From Cordylochernes scorpioides (lineage: Eukaryota > Arthropoda > Arachnida > Pseudoscorpiones > Chernetidae), in the NCBI GenBank assembly GCA_030710605.1, contig CP092879.1:23881605-23945604 (forward strand): DNA of 64,000 bases. The letters are read 5' to 3'. The first letter of the stretch is position 1, and each line of letters begins with the position of its first letter. Below are positions 20,768 through 31,338 of the stretch, piece by piece. Position numbers and translations under genes: made by a program. The notes under the pieces are model-generated. The model was not told the DNA's origin. It worked only from the letters and a program-made list of their open reading frames with translations, and searched no databases.

Positions 20768-21068
20768 CTTTTTTTTTCACATTGTGTCGTGGTCTCACGC
20801 AATTCTGGCCTTAACTACCCGTTTGATGATTTTTCAGGTTGCCTGAATGACCAGTTTTTGGTCGTTAAGGAACAGCTTGCACCACGCTGATGAGGGCCAA
20901 CAGCCCGAAAGGCGTCCGTGGTTAGATTTTCTTGATTGATCAAAAATGGGTATTTGGCCAATTCTGGAATAATTGAAAATCAACGAGAATTGTTGATATT
21001 TATTCTGATAGATGGCGCAAGCCATCAGCAAATTTCAATTGCACGATAAGGAGAAGCCTTTTCATAAT
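20768..21068 (+). mobile_element. Ribozyme-bearing PLE-type insertion
   Basis: Array unit 1 is uninterrupted at the equivalent site (ACATTTAAAGAACTGTTC near 16980-16998). In unit 2 the sequence splits after TTTAAAGA and resumes at TATAAAGAACTGTTC. The insert of about 300 bp contains a canonical hammerhead and ends with TTGCACGATAAGGAGAAGCC, a terminus also present at 49.8 and 50.3 kb. There is no ORF. Confidence 0.78.
20881..20922 (+). ncRNA. Hammerhead ribozyme, canonical core
   Basis: Stem I is ACCACG paired with CGTGGT (6 of 6). The core CTGATGA is exact. Stem II is GGGC-CAACA-GCCC (4 bp), followed by GAAA, a very short stem III segment (AGGCGT) and cleavage base C at 20916. This is the minimal type I design known from PLEs. 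Stem III is weakened by GG where the copy at 38793 has CG, so a dimeric form or low activity is expected. Confidence 0.85.
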
Positions 21069-21555
21069 ATAAAGAACTGTTCTTCTACCATTTGTTTTCA
21101 ATTTAAAATAATAAAAAGGTCACAGATACCTTGATGAAATGATGTTGGTAGTGTCATCACACACACAGCTCACTGATATGGAGCGATGTGGTGTAATAGA
21201 GCTGTGAGATGGTGGATTTCTTTTCGCAACATTAAAGATATAATTGTCAGAGAAAGGGTAGAAAGATTTTGAAATTGAATATTCTTTTATTAATCATGCA
21301 TATAATATTATATATGGTTAATTAGAGAAAAAGTAAAATTAAATATTATTTTCATCAGAGAAATCTCACTGATGGTCGTCTGGTATGATGTTACATCCTG
21401 AAGTCGGACAGATCTCCCCGACTATTGCCATGTCGAGGAATAGCTTCAAAACAGACCTCTGCTCAGGCGACAGGTACTCGAGGACGTCCTCCCTGTTAGA
21501 AGAGGAGACAACAGCTATCTACTTCCTATAATAGTCTTGTATTGAAAAACAGCGA

Positions 21556-22545
21556 GTCTGCATAGAGTTTTGCTTTATATTAGGGAAAACAGCTTCCGAA
21601 TCTTTTCAAATGTTGAAGCAGGCTTTTAAAGAAGATGCCCTATCACAATCGAGGACATTTGATTGGTTTGCACGATTTAAAGCTGGTCGAAAAAGCGTCA
21701 AGGATGATCTACACACTGTCAGACCTTTATCGATAAGAAACACCGAAAATGCATTCAAAATCAAGTCATCGATCAAAGAAAACCCAAGAATAACTATCAG
21801 AGAGCTATCAGAAGACTTGGATATCTCTTTTGGAACATGCCAAACCATCATAAAGAATGATATGCATCTTAAACGATCCCCGGCTAAATTTGTCCCACAT
21901 CTCTTAACGAATGAGCAGAAAGATAATCTCAAAGAAACCTGCAAAAACATGGTAGAAATGTTCAATCCGCATTGGCTCAAAAATGTTATCACGGGAGATG
22001 AAACATGGGTGTACGGATATGATCCCGAGACTAAGAGGATATCAAACCAGTGGCTCGAGCCTGCGAACCAAGATTCAAGAAAGCAAGGATGATCAAATCG
22101 AAACTTAAGTGTCTTCTTATCACTTTCTTTGATGTAAAGGGATTGGTACACTATGAAGTCGTGCCCGAGGGTCAGGCCATTAATCAACATTACTATCTTG
22201 ATGTATTGCGACGTTTAAGGGAGGCTGTGCGTCAGAAACGACCCGAAAATGGCATCAGAAAAATTGGCTCTTGCATCATGACAACGCAGGGCCACATACG
22301 GCCGTCACTGTACAACTCTATTTGGCTAAACACGGAATTGCTTTACGACCCCAGCCACTCTATTTTACTTACTTGCTCCCAACGACTTTTTCCTTTACCC
22401 TAAAATTAAAAAGTATTGAAAGGACGTCGATTTGACTCAATACCTGAAATAAAGGAGAATACGAAGAATATTATGAGAAGCCTGAAAGATGAGGATTTCA
22501 GAGGTGTTCTGATATCTGGGAAAAAATATGTAACAAGTGTATAGA
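21556..22545 (+). pseudogene. Mariner transposase, frameshifted
   Basis: It reads through the DNA-binding region (TFDWFARFKAGRKSVKDD, then IRELSEDLDISFGTCQTII), first catalytic Asp in TGDETWVYGYDPETKR, then after a frame change near 22075 ITFFDVKGLVHYEVVPEG, then LHHDNAGPHTA. The third-Asp block near 22375 and the C-terminus (up to KYVTSV) lie in yet another frame. At least two frame changes inactivate it. It is near full length for the family (about 340 aa). It interrupts array unit 2. Confidence 0.85.
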
Positions 22546-23162
22546 GAGAGAGAGATAGTGACAGTGATTATATTGATAAATTTTGAATAAAACTTTATTA
22601 TACTTTTTTGTATTTCTTTAAATATCTAGTATTCCTGGAAGTTATTGATCACACTATGTATATTGCTGTTCATGCTAGCTGACACAGGAAGATACTGGCT
22701 GATAAAAAATCCCAGTGGGTTCTAATTAAAACTTATTGAATTTATGGAATCTTCATGGAAAGTGCTTGGGTAGAGCAGCTAGAGGTAACGACGTGAGTTT
22801 TTTTTTCAGAATTCAAACTCTTGGCGAAATGTCTTAAAAATTGTAATACTATAAAACTACCCGCTTAACCTAAATATAATTGTTATAATAAATTTTAATA
22901 TTTTTAGATGTGTGTAGACAAAACAAAACTGATACTCCTTAGAAGTAAAGTCAAACTGATTTCCACTTGTAACCGCTCACTCCAACTTATCCTGAAATAG
23001 CTAGTGAATTTTGCAATAAAAATCTGTTTTGTATATGAAAATAAATAATAAAAATGTGTAAAAATTGAGTTCTTAACAATCTAAAAATATAAAATTTAAA
23101 AGGAAAATCACTTAACGACGGGAATTAAGGACCATTGTTCCACAATTAGCTCAGCTATCGAG

Positions 23163-23543
23163 ATGGGAAACTGCATAAAGCGATCCAAGCGAGTGCCATA
23201 CCAAAGGCCACCAAACGTCGAGGAAATATTGCGCAAATATTTCGAGGAAGAACTACGATTCCTGGGATCCAGACAGGACCCAGAGCCCCGGCGACCTACA
23301 CGGGTGACATTTGGAGCCCGACTCTTGGTCCGAACCTTCGAGGCGGACGAGGCGGCCAACGTGAACCGGGGCCATTACATGATGGCGGAAGACTCCCTCT
23401 TCACCCCCGGGCAGGAATTCGACGTCCCGGCGTGTCCACCACCGTCCCCTAGGAGGAGATTCTGGAGCCGACGCCAGACCTCTACTGGAGTCCCAGTTAG
23501 ACTTGAGATGGCCGCCCTCAAGCTGGGCAAGGTCTACGTGTAA
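23163..23543 (+). CDS. Small GC-rich ORF with predicted N-myristoylation signal, copy 3
   Basis: This 126-aa ORF is collinear with 14853-15233, with no indels. It differs at about six residues (for example Asp to Glu twice, Thr to Ala, Thr to Met, terminal Leu to Val), and about seven further base changes are silent. It keeps MGNC, the KRSKR cluster, RVTF and the Pro/Arg-rich tail. The upstream region again starts with a GCTCAGCTATCGAG leader directly before ATG. No known family is recognised. Confidence 0.6.
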   Translation: MGNCIKRSKRVPYQRPPNVEEILRKYFEEELRFLGSRQDPEPRRPTRVTFGARLLVRTFEADEAANVNRGHYMMAEDSLFTPGQEFDVPACPPPSPRRRFWSRRQTSTGVPVRLEMAALKLGKVYV

Positions 23544-23639
23544 TTGGCAGACCTGTACCTCCGCCCTCCCCTTCACTACCATTGCCCTCTTCAACTACAA
23601 CCATCCTACTATTGGTTCTTCCCCTTGTCCCCAACTTCC

Positions 23640-24090
23640 TCGGCCTCCCCTTGCCACTTCCTTGGCTTCCCCATGCTACCTCCATGGCCTCCTCTTGCCA
23701 CTTCCTTGGCTTCCCCATGCCACCTCCTTGGCCTCACCATGCCACCTCCTTGGCCTCCCCATGCCATCTCCTTGGCTTCCCCATGCCACCTCCTTGGCCT
23801 CCCCTTGCCATCTCCTTGGCTTCCCCATGCCACCTCCTTGGCCTCCCCAAGCCATCTCCTTGGCTTCCCCATGCCACCTCCTTGGCCTCCCCATGCCACC
23901 TCCTTGGCTTCCCCATGCCACCTCCTTGGCCTCCCCATGCCACCTCCTTGGCCTCCCATGCCACCTCTTTGGCCTCACCATGCCACCTCCTTGGCTTTCC
24001 CTTGCCACCTCCTTTGCCTCCTCTTGCCACCTCCTTGGCTTCTCCATGCCACCTTCTTGGCCTCCCCATGCCACCTCCTCGGCCTCTCCT
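23640..24090. repeat. 22-bp minisatellite, copy 3
   Basis: About 20 units of CTTGGCYTCCCCATGCCACC plus TC. Six long frames overlap here on the two strands. All are periodic Pro/Leu/Ser or Gly/Trp/Arg products and none is a gene. Confidence 0.93.
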
Positions 24091-24234
24091 TACAATCAAT
24101 ATGTTATGAATTGAATAAAATAGAATATTGGGGAAAATATCATTTGAAATGTTTCCTAAAAACATATTCCACACGGTTTTTAACAACCATTTACTGTTTA
24201 CTAAAACAAAAATGCATATTATAAAATCAGTCTA

Positions 24235-24325
24235 ATTCAATAGTAGAGCGGTATGAGATAGATTAAACTGACGAAACTGCTAAGAGAGTTCACCACTGAT
24301 GAGCCAGGCCTCTCTATTTTTTTCA
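24235..24325 (+). repeat. Conserved CTGATGAGCC hairpin block
   Basis: Matches 15700-15800: TAGAGCGGTATGAGATAG, CTGACGAAACTGC, AGAGTTCACCA, CTGATGAGCC, AGGCCTCTCT. Confidence 0.6.
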
Positions 24326-24429
24326 TATCATAAAAGGCATTAGGAGGTGGATAAATTCTTAAAAATGACAATTTCGCTAATAAATAGTTTCAAATATCAT
24401 GTCTAGTGCTCACTTTCGTATATTTTCCC

Positions 24430-24648
24430 TTCAGGCATCCCAAAATATTTCCGTCCTGACTTTGGCAATGCGCAATTCGTTACTAACCATGGAAACTTAG
24501 CAGATTTTCTGTTTCGAATAGGAGCTATAGACGATCCAAGGTGTGAGGAGAGAAGGCAGGATTCCAGTCACTTGCCTATTGAATGTCCAATCTTCCAGAA
24601 CTACAGAAAGCGGGAAGACATTGAATACAAGGATCTTTTTATGTTATA
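24430..24648 (+). pseudogene. Non-LTR retrotransposon C-terminal fragment
   Basis: The frame reads TNHGNLADFLFRIG, DDPRCEERRQDSSHLPIECP, then IFQNYR to a TAA at about 24647. Non-LTR reverse transcriptases of the Jockey/I type end with such a block (TGHG...F..R....P.C......H....CP). Everything upstream is missing, as expected for a 5'-truncated insertion or relic. The Gypsy element begins about 95 bp downstream. Confidence 0.7.
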
Positions 24649-24742
24649 AATAGTAAGGACTCATATTTAAAATTTAGAAAATTCTGTAAATAAATTGATG
24701 AATGTTTATTTTGGTTTAAAACCTTAATTTCTAAACTATGTA

Positions 24743-25425
24743 TGTCATAATTTGTACATAACTGGATGCAAACCAGCCCAAATATGTATGCAATGTATGT
24801 TTTAAAAGATTTGAATAAAAGACAAGGCTTAAGAAATCTGGGAGAGAAGGACTGACAAAGAGGAAGCAATCATTAGCAGGGTTTATTATCCCGGAACTCA
24901 TAAAACTGAGTTCAAGAACCTAGCATTTCCTGGTCAGGTTAGGACAAGTCCAGAGAACAAAGAATTAGCAAAGACCAATCAGAGAGTAGAACATTAGCTA
25001 GGAACCTATAGCAAGATTACACGTCACGAACGACCAGCCAATGAGAAGCCAAAAGAGTTTTCTTCTCAAATCGGGAACGAAGAATAGTTAGTTAGGACGG
25101 TGGCACCATCGAGAGCAGTGGTGAACTGGACAGGATCGAGTTAGCACCTGGACCGCCTTGAAATCAGCTTGGAGCAAAATCCCATCTCCTCAATCCTCAG
25201 ATAAGTCAAATTCTCAATCATGGAATAGATAATCAATAGCCAACTTCGCTCAATTAGCTTCAACTCCTTTCTCTCCCTAGATTACTAGCCTTTTTTCAAC
25301 TCAACCAACCCTGTGTTTTTGTTATTTTCTCCTATATGCATAACTTGTCACTCAAACGACTGCGCTCGAATCAATCCAATCAATTATCAACCAACTTCAA
25401 AAGATTTCGCACCGGTAATCCCACA
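24743..25425 (+). repeat. Gypsy 5' LTR
   Basis: Starts TGTCATAATTTGTAC and ends CCGGTAATCCCACA. It matches 30503-31185 over its length. A CAATGTATG...TTGAATAAAAGACAAGG region with AATAAA (about 24815-24825) is a likely poly(A) signal. Confidence 0.92.
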
Positions 25426-25445
25426 TTAAGTCGACAGGATATATA
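25426..25445 (+). promoter_or_regulatory. Presumptive primer-binding region
   Basis: AAGTCGACAGGAT follows the 5' LTR within 5 bp. The same 13-mer follows LTR A at 50274-50286. It resembles part of the complement of a serine tRNA 3' region, but the usual leading TGG is absent, so the primer is not certain. Confidence 0.4.
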
Positions 25446-25933
25446 ATGGAAAACAAACGAGACCGAGCAGCGAAAAGCAATGGCAAGGATCTAGCGGAGA
25501 GAAGAAAAACGACACGACGCACCCTGGCGACCATCATCGTGCAGTTGACGGCGATCCTCCAAGGAGTAAAGACGACCCGGCGAGACGAGGACCGAGGCTC
25601 CACCCGCGGGACAGCCGACGCCCACGCCCCCCGCCCCAGGCCGGAAGATGGACGGAGGTGCCGCCGCCGACACGTGGCCGGGCGATCTGATGCGCCACTC
25701 CGAGGAACCACCACCCACCATGCCGGATCTCTACACCAGTATCCAGAAAAAATCAAGTAGGTGGACTGTACCATCCCAACAAGCTCGACACTCGAACGCA
25801 AGGGCAGTGCAAATGGCCCAAAATCGACACCCGAGTGCGCGGACAGTGCAAACGGTCCCAACCCAGCACGCCCAGCGTCCCACGCCGACATCCCAAGCCG
25901 GAGACGCACCAGCCGAGCCGACTTTTCGGGACT
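25446..25933 (+). pseudogene. Arg/Pro-rich leader, gag-like remnant
   Basis: Overlapping short frames encode Arg-rich and Pro-rich segments (for example RRDEDRGSTRG, then QMAQNRHPSARTVQTVPTQH with near-repeats). Its position between LTR and protease is where gag lies. No capsid fold or zinc knuckle is recognised. It is GC-rich compared with the window. Confidence 0.4.
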
Positions 25934-26280
25934 GAGGTAGGAAGGCAACCTCAACTCTTTGGCGTCAAAAAATTGACGCTGAAGCTGTTTCTAACCCCTG
26001 ACCTACCATGCCCATTTTTAATTGACCCAGGCGCAAGTTCGAATATAGTGCCATATAATTTGTACAAAATGTTAAAAATTCACCTGCCTAAGTTAAATTT
26101 AAAAGAACAATCTATAGAGCTACAGACCCTGGACGGTCTTGCAACAACAATAGGAAAAATAGCATTCACGCGGTGGAAGCACCGCTGCCATTTGGAATTC
26201 TCAGCCTAAATACCCTCCATCATTTTAAAATAGCAATAGACTTGAATTTCGGCACTATATTCCAACTTGGCGTCCCATTG
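25934..26280 (+). pseudogene. Gypsy aspartic protease fragment
   Basis: FLIDPGASSNIVPYNLYK is the retropepsin active-site region with Pro for Thr in the D-T/S-G triad. It continues in a second frame to PFGILSLNTLHHFKIAIDLN, the region before the second conserved glycine. The triad change and the frame change near 26200 argue against activity. Confidence 0.65.
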
Positions 26281-26880
26281 TCTACCCCTACCTACCATTT
26301 TAACCATGTACCAAATGAATGCACGTATTGGGAATGCCAGAACATGTCCCAAAGGACTTGCCCTACACCCAAACCCTCCGCACATGGCAACCACTGCGTG
26401 CATCCATTGACCAAAACACCATGCCAATCTAATCACGCACCACACAACTTTTTCACTACGGCCAATTGCCTTTTTTATATGCCCTCAATTAACAAGGCCA
26501 CAACGGCTTCAACTTGCAACAACAATGCACAAGGCGCGTCCATCCCACAGGACAGCTCGCACAACTCCCACATAAAGCTCATAAGTGACCACACATAGTC
26601 ACGAAACAATCACGCAAGTGTACATCGCAACAAACACGACACTCACAACAACAGTACACAGACAATATCCATCCAACAGGACGGCTTTCACACTAAACAC
26701 ACACATGTCCAAACGTCGTCACACAACAGTAACACGCACAACCGGCGCAACAAGCGCGACACTCGCACCAAAACGGCGACCACCCAACAAACAGCATATG
26801 CACAACCACTGCCGAAACAACCACCCCGTCTACACGAAACATAGAAAAAATTCACGTCACCAAACAACCACACAACCGGA
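26281..26880 (+). other. CA-rich spacer replacing the reverse transcriptase core
   Basis: A biased segment (ACACA, CAACA and ACGAC-rich plus strand) gives Thr/His/Asn-rich frames without motifs. It sits where the reverse transcriptase fingers and palm should be, between protease and RNase H. It may be a captured filler or the remains of a non-coding internal region. Confidence 0.55.
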
Positions 26881-26885
26881 AAACA

Positions 26886-27392
26886 TTGCGATCTTTCTTA
26901 AGCGCTGTGAACGCTTATAAAAAGTTCATTCCAGACCACGCCCGCTTGCGGACGCCACTTGTCAACCTTCGAAAAAGGGATGTCATGTGGGTCTGGGATG
27001 ACGAATGCCAGAAAGCGTTCACTAGCCTGAAAGAAAGCCTTACAACACACCCCACGTTACACCTTTACCAGGAAGGTCTGCCATGCCAGGTGTACTGTAA
27101 CGCCTCAACACTCGGCATTGCAGGCGTTCTCAAACAGGTCTACCCTGATGGGAAGACATACACAGTCCAGAATTTCAGCCGCTCTCTGCGTGCGCACGAG
27201 CGAAGTTATTCAAACTCGGAACTACAATGCCTAGCCATCGTGGAAAGTGTGGATAATTTCCGCGCCTGTCTATTGGGCAGAAAATTTACAATATTTTCTG
27301 ACCATCCCGCATTGCAGTGGTTGAAAGAGATCAAAAGCCCCGTCAGGCAGATTGTTTCGGTGGAGATTAAGGCTATCGAGATACGAATATGA
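26886..27392 (+). pseudogene. Gypsy reverse transcriptase thumb and RNase H
   Basis: It begins in the thumb/connection region (LSAVNAYKKFIPDHARLRTP) and goes into RNase H: VYCNASTLGIAGVLKQ (Asn in place of the first catalytic Asp), SELQCLAIVES (catalytic Glu) and IFSDHPALQWL (Asp). The YxDD polymerase core is not present. The frame ends at 27392 and shifts into the next segment. Confidence 0.82.
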
Positions 27393-28068
27393 GGTCCGTA
27401 GCATAAATGGAGTACAACAATATGAAACGGGCGTTGTAACTCGTATCCCATTCTGTGGCTTTTTAGACGCCTCCACCATTAAGAGCCATCAGCCTTCCCC
27501 ATCGGGAAAATCTTGCTTGACTATGGATCACAATGGACTGCATACCGTCTCCCGAAAAGGTGTAACTAAAATTATAGTTCCAAAATCACTCACAGCCAAA
27601 CTTCTTAACTCCGTCCACACCCAACACCATCATCCAAACATCTCAAAGATGACGAGACTCATCTCTTCACAATATTATTGGCAGAACATGACACAAGACA
27701 TTGCAAAACAGGTAAAAACCTGTCCCACCTGCCGATTCGCTAGAAGTATCGGTGAATCCAACCAACCGCTTCAAAAAGACACCGATACCGCCCACAAAAA
27801 CAAACTAAATTCGTACACAAAACACACCACACACACAATACAAACAATGCCGAAATTACACCACCTACGACAGAGAAACGATTGCACATTTCCACTTAAA
27901 CCACCTACCACCGACATTTCTTTAACAGAACCATTGACCACCAAACAGGCGAACTGCGAACCTGACAGTCATTTAAATCCTACCATTTTGACCAAAAAAC
28001 GATTTACGCCATCCTCCCACGATAACAAGAATTGCGACATAGAACAGCCACAATTAATAAAAGTCTAA
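27352..28068 (+). pseudogene. Gypsy integrase zinc-binding domain fragment
   Basis: The first 30 residues overlap the preceding frame and carry RWRLRLSRYEYEV, the usual end of RNase H. A H-x3-H...C-x2-C integrase zinc finger follows (HTQHHHPNISKM, then KTCPTC). It then drops directly to a Thr/Asn-rich tail, so the catalytic D-D-E core is deleted. Confidence 0.75.
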
Positions 28069-28092
28069 ATAGATAGTCCAGAGCCACATTTC

Positions 28093-28410
28093 ATGGCAAA
28101 AACATGGGAGAAGATGGGTCAATATCCTATTTTTCACCTAATCTCTGTTATTTGTCTGCTATTTCTACCCTATGGACTCGTCCCATTTCTATTCATCATT
28201 CACATGCTAATTTATACCCTACCTTCCCATAGAATTTACCAGCTGCAAGAGGCAGTCTTCCATATAGGAAATTCCGTCTTAAATTCAATCTTCCATATAG
28301 GCAATGCCATTTTTGAATTACTAAATCTGGTATGGAATATGCTGGAAGAGATCGTCACCCATTTGAAGGGAGAAGCCCCAATTCAATTAGAGCACGTGCA
28401 GAACCATTAG
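28093..28410 (+). CDS. Hydrophobic ORF in the Gypsy 3' region
   Basis: This 105-aa ORF starts MAKTWEKMGQYPIF. It has a long hydrophobic stretch (about residues 15-45, with LISVICLLFLPYG and VPFLFIIHMLIY) and two HIGN repeats (VFHIGNSVLNSIFHIGNAIF). It sits after integrase, where some Gypsy elements have a third ORF. It is too short and featureless to call env. It may be a remnant. Confidence 0.35.
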   Translation: MAKTWEKMGQYPIFHLISVICLLFLPYGLVPFLFIIHMLIYTLPSHRIYQLQEAVFHIGNSVLNSIFHIGNAIFELLNLVWNMLEEIVTHLKGEAPIQLEHVQNH

Positions 28411-29689
28411 AAAAAATTCAATTAGAAGGACAATTAGGCGTGTGCAAAAAATCAATTAGGAGGCAGGAAGTGAGATGGGGATCGTTTCCCCGCACGACAA
28501 TAAGACGTCCGCCATTACTCAAATTACTTGCAAATAGAGGGGGACCATTTGAGTCGCACGGCACAAGATGCCTGCAGCTAACGCCATTAAATGTCACCAA
28601 ACTACATGCAAATAGAGGGGGGATAAATTGGGATTCACCCCAGGGAGGGACCTTGTTTTTCCCCGCACATCCGCCATGCTTCTGGTCTCGAATTACCGTG
28701 GGCCCCTCCTGACCAACAGCTAAATTGAGGTCAGCGCGCTATGGACGTCGCCCAGTTTGGATCCCAGTTGAACCTACATATCGACTTTTACAAAAAACAC
28801 AATTTAATTGCACTCTCACAAGAGACTTAAGACGTTACCGACACTTCCAAATGAGTTCACATTTCTATTCTTTTATTCTTTAAAGACTTCCAAAAAACGT
28901 TACATTCAACCCACATTAGACTACAGACGTTAGATTTTAAAACACACAGATATCAAGGTCAAATATGAACAAAACACGCATACTGCCACTTAAAATTATA
29001 GGAAAAATTAGGTAACTAAGCTTTCGAGCTTGCGTTTCTTCCGAAGGGATTAAACAACCATTTTTGAAGGATCGAGGACTCTCCTCGGATCCTGTATTCA
29101 AAGTTTTGACTTAGGTAACGATACCCGATATATAAAGTGGATATTGGGCGAGCACATCTTAAGAGCCCTAGGGAATTGCATAAAAATCCCTAGAACGCAT
29201 TAAGGCTCGGGACATATTAACATACAACATTCGGCATTGAGATCTCGAAATACAAACACGAACACCAAGACAAAATACAGACGTAAGGTTAATTAGATTC
29301 CCATGTCTCCTGTATACACAATATGAATCCGCACAATTGGGACAGATCACGTTTCTACCCAAGAGTCGCACAGGAAAGACAAAAAATTCTACAAGGCATA
29401 TAATTAATTGGTTGCGAACATGATTAGATTGTGGCATGTAATTACAAAGCGAGTTGACGAACCTCGCTATACACATTTTTTATATATCATTCATTTACAT
29501 TATTTTCTTATTTTAAAATCAAAATACTTAATCCAATTTATCATTTTTCCTAATTCAATTACTTATCATTTATTTTAGTAATTATTTACCACTTCTTTTA
29601 TTTGGTTCATAATTCAACAACTAAACAATTTTTATCAACGAAACTCACTGGTTTTCGGTTAAATTTAGATATTATGTTTTATTTTGATT
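28411..29689 (+). other. Gypsy 3' non-coding region
   Basis: No coding motif is supported. Two copies of a TTGCAAATAGAGGGGG-type phrase (about 28529-28545 and 28607-28622) are direct repeats. A CTTTCGAGCTTGCG segment near 29021-29034 recalls hammerhead-flank words but lacks the core. Confidence 0.45.
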
Positions 29690-30290
29690 TTTTTACAAAA
29701 ACCTTTTTCATTTCTTTTTTTTAACCATGCAACAAAGCATTTTTCTTTTTTTTTTCTCCACCATGCAACCAAGCATCCACTTTGATTTCTTCCAACTTTT
29801 ACTTTATTTTGATTTCTCAAAAGACCTAATAGAAATCCCTCGATTTTCATTCCCAATCTCGAGTAGAATATAATTAGGCAATTCTTTTTTTTTCTCACCA
29901 TGCAACAAAGCATTTTATTTTTTTCTCTCACCATGCAACAAGGCATTTTTCTTTTTTCCATGCAACCAAGCCTTCACTTTGATTTCGTTCAACTTCTATC
30001 TTTATTTTTGATTTCTCAAAAGCCCTAATAGAATTCCTTCGATTTCCCTTCCAATCTCGAGCAGAATATGATAAGGCATTTCTTTTTTTTTCTCACCATG
30101 CAACAAAGCATTTTCTTTTTTTTTTTTTTACCATGCAACCAAGCATTCAACTTTGATTTCGTTCAATTTTTATATTATTTTGATTTCTCAAAAGACCTAA
30201 TAAAACTCCCTCGACTTCTATTCCCAATTTCGAGTAGAATATAGTTAGGCATTTCTTTTTTTTTTCCACTATGTACCATAGTATTCATTT
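29690..30290. repeat. About 195-bp tandem repeats inside the Gypsy element
   Basis: Roughly three units contain CACCATGCAACAAAGCATTT, T-runs, TTTGATTTCTCAAAAG and CTCGAGTAGAATAT-like blocks at about 190-200 bp spacing. Variable-number repeats before the 3' LTR occur in several Gypsy groups. Lys-rich minus-strand frames here are artefacts. Confidence 0.8.
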
Positions 30291-30502
30291 TTATGTCTTA
30301 CAATTACAAAATTTTTGATTTCTATTAATTATACGCAAGCTATATATCATAAAAACCATTCTCTTTTATCTTTTATATCACTACCAATGCTTGTATATAA
30401 CCTCTCTATAACCAACTAATTTTCCCACAAAATTATTTTTACCTTTACAGAACTCACTCAGGTTCTCCCCTTCGTGAATTCTTCGCATGTAGGGGGCGCA
30501 TC

Positions 30503-31185
30503 TGTCATAATTTGTACATAACTGTATGCAAACCCGCCCAAATATGTATGCAATGTATGTTTTAAAAGATTTGAATAAAAGACAAGGCATAAGAAATCTG
30601 GGGGAGAAGGACTGACAAAGAGGAAGCAATCATTAGCAGGGTTTATTATCCCTGAACTCATAAAACTGAGTTCAAGAACCTAGCATTTCCTGGTCTGGTT
30701 AGGACAAGTCCAGAGAACAAAGAATTAGCAAAGACCAATCAGAGAGTAGAACATTAGCTAGGAACCTAGAGCAAGATTACACGTCACGAACGACCAGCCA
30801 ATGAGAAGCCAAAAGAGTTTTCTTCTTAAATCGGGAACGAATAATAGTTAGTTAGGACGGTGGCACCATCGAGAGCAGTGGTGAACTGGACAGGATCGAG
30901 TTAGCACCTGGACCGCCTTGAAATCAGCTTGGAGCAAAATCCCATCTCCTCAATCCTCAGATAAGTCAAATTCTCAATCATGGAATAGATAATCAATAGC
31001 CAACTTCGCTCAATTAGCTTCAACTCCTTTCTCTCCCTAGATTACTAGCCTTTTTTCAACTCAACCAATTCTGTGTTTTCGTTATTTTCCCCTGTATGCA
31101 TAACTTGTCACTCAAACGACTGCGCTCAAATCAATCCAATCAATTATCAACCAACTTCAAAAGATTTCGCACCGGTAATCCCACA
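30503..31185 (+). repeat. Gypsy 3' LTR
   Basis: Same sequence as the 5' LTR. A purine-rich AGGGGGCGCA lies at 30491-30500, just upstream, the probable polypurine tract. Followed by TGTA. Confidence 0.92.
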
Positions 31186-31338
31186 TGTATATATTTGTGT
31201 TTGTTTCATTGGTATTTGGTTTTGGTTTCAATTGTTTATATAAAATAGTTCTCTAAATTTAGTGTTGATTTTGACGCAAGCATCCCTTGTGAGGGTATCG
31301 CGTCTGATTTGACGATAATAAATAAATGTACACACATT

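Larger units (their letters stand above)
14388..24340 (+). repeat. Tandem array of a roughly 2.3-kb unit (about three copies)
   Basis: The order (ORF with MGNC start, 22-bp minisatellite, CTGATGAGCC hairpin, then a block with GATCTTGAAGG and GTCGGACAGATCT) repeats. Unit 1 runs from about 14480 to 17700, with a mariner at 15897-16799. Unit 2 runs from about 17700 to 22750, interrupted by foreign sequence at 18460-20340, a ribozyme insertion and a mariner. Unit 3 runs from about 22750 to 24340 and is truncated. Without insertions each complete unit is about 2.2-2.3 kb. Flanks differ by about 15%, so the duplications are not recent. Confidence 0.8.
24743..31185 (+). mobile_element. Ty3/Gypsy LTR retrotransposon, non-autonomous
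   Basis: It has two LTRs of 683 bp each (24743-25425 and 30503-31185) that begin TG, end CA and differ at few sites. TGTA lies immediately before the left LTR and after the right, a 4-bp target duplication. Between them are short remnants of protease, RNase H and the integrase zinc finger. Capsid, the reverse transcriptase catalytic core and the integrase core are missing. A recent insertion of a defective element is inferred. Confidence 0.92.

Noticed and set aside
25397-25954. 185-codon minus-strand frame over the Gypsy leader
   Set aside because: It is the shadow of a GC-rich region on the opposite strand to the element. No motif.
28990-29060. Possible hammerhead on the minus strand (GAAAGC after a short hairpin)
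   Set aside because: No CUGANGA-like core at the right distance and no stem I pairing.
29665-29961. Lys/Met-rich minus-strand frame
   Set aside because: It falls in the T-rich 195-bp repeats of the Gypsy element.
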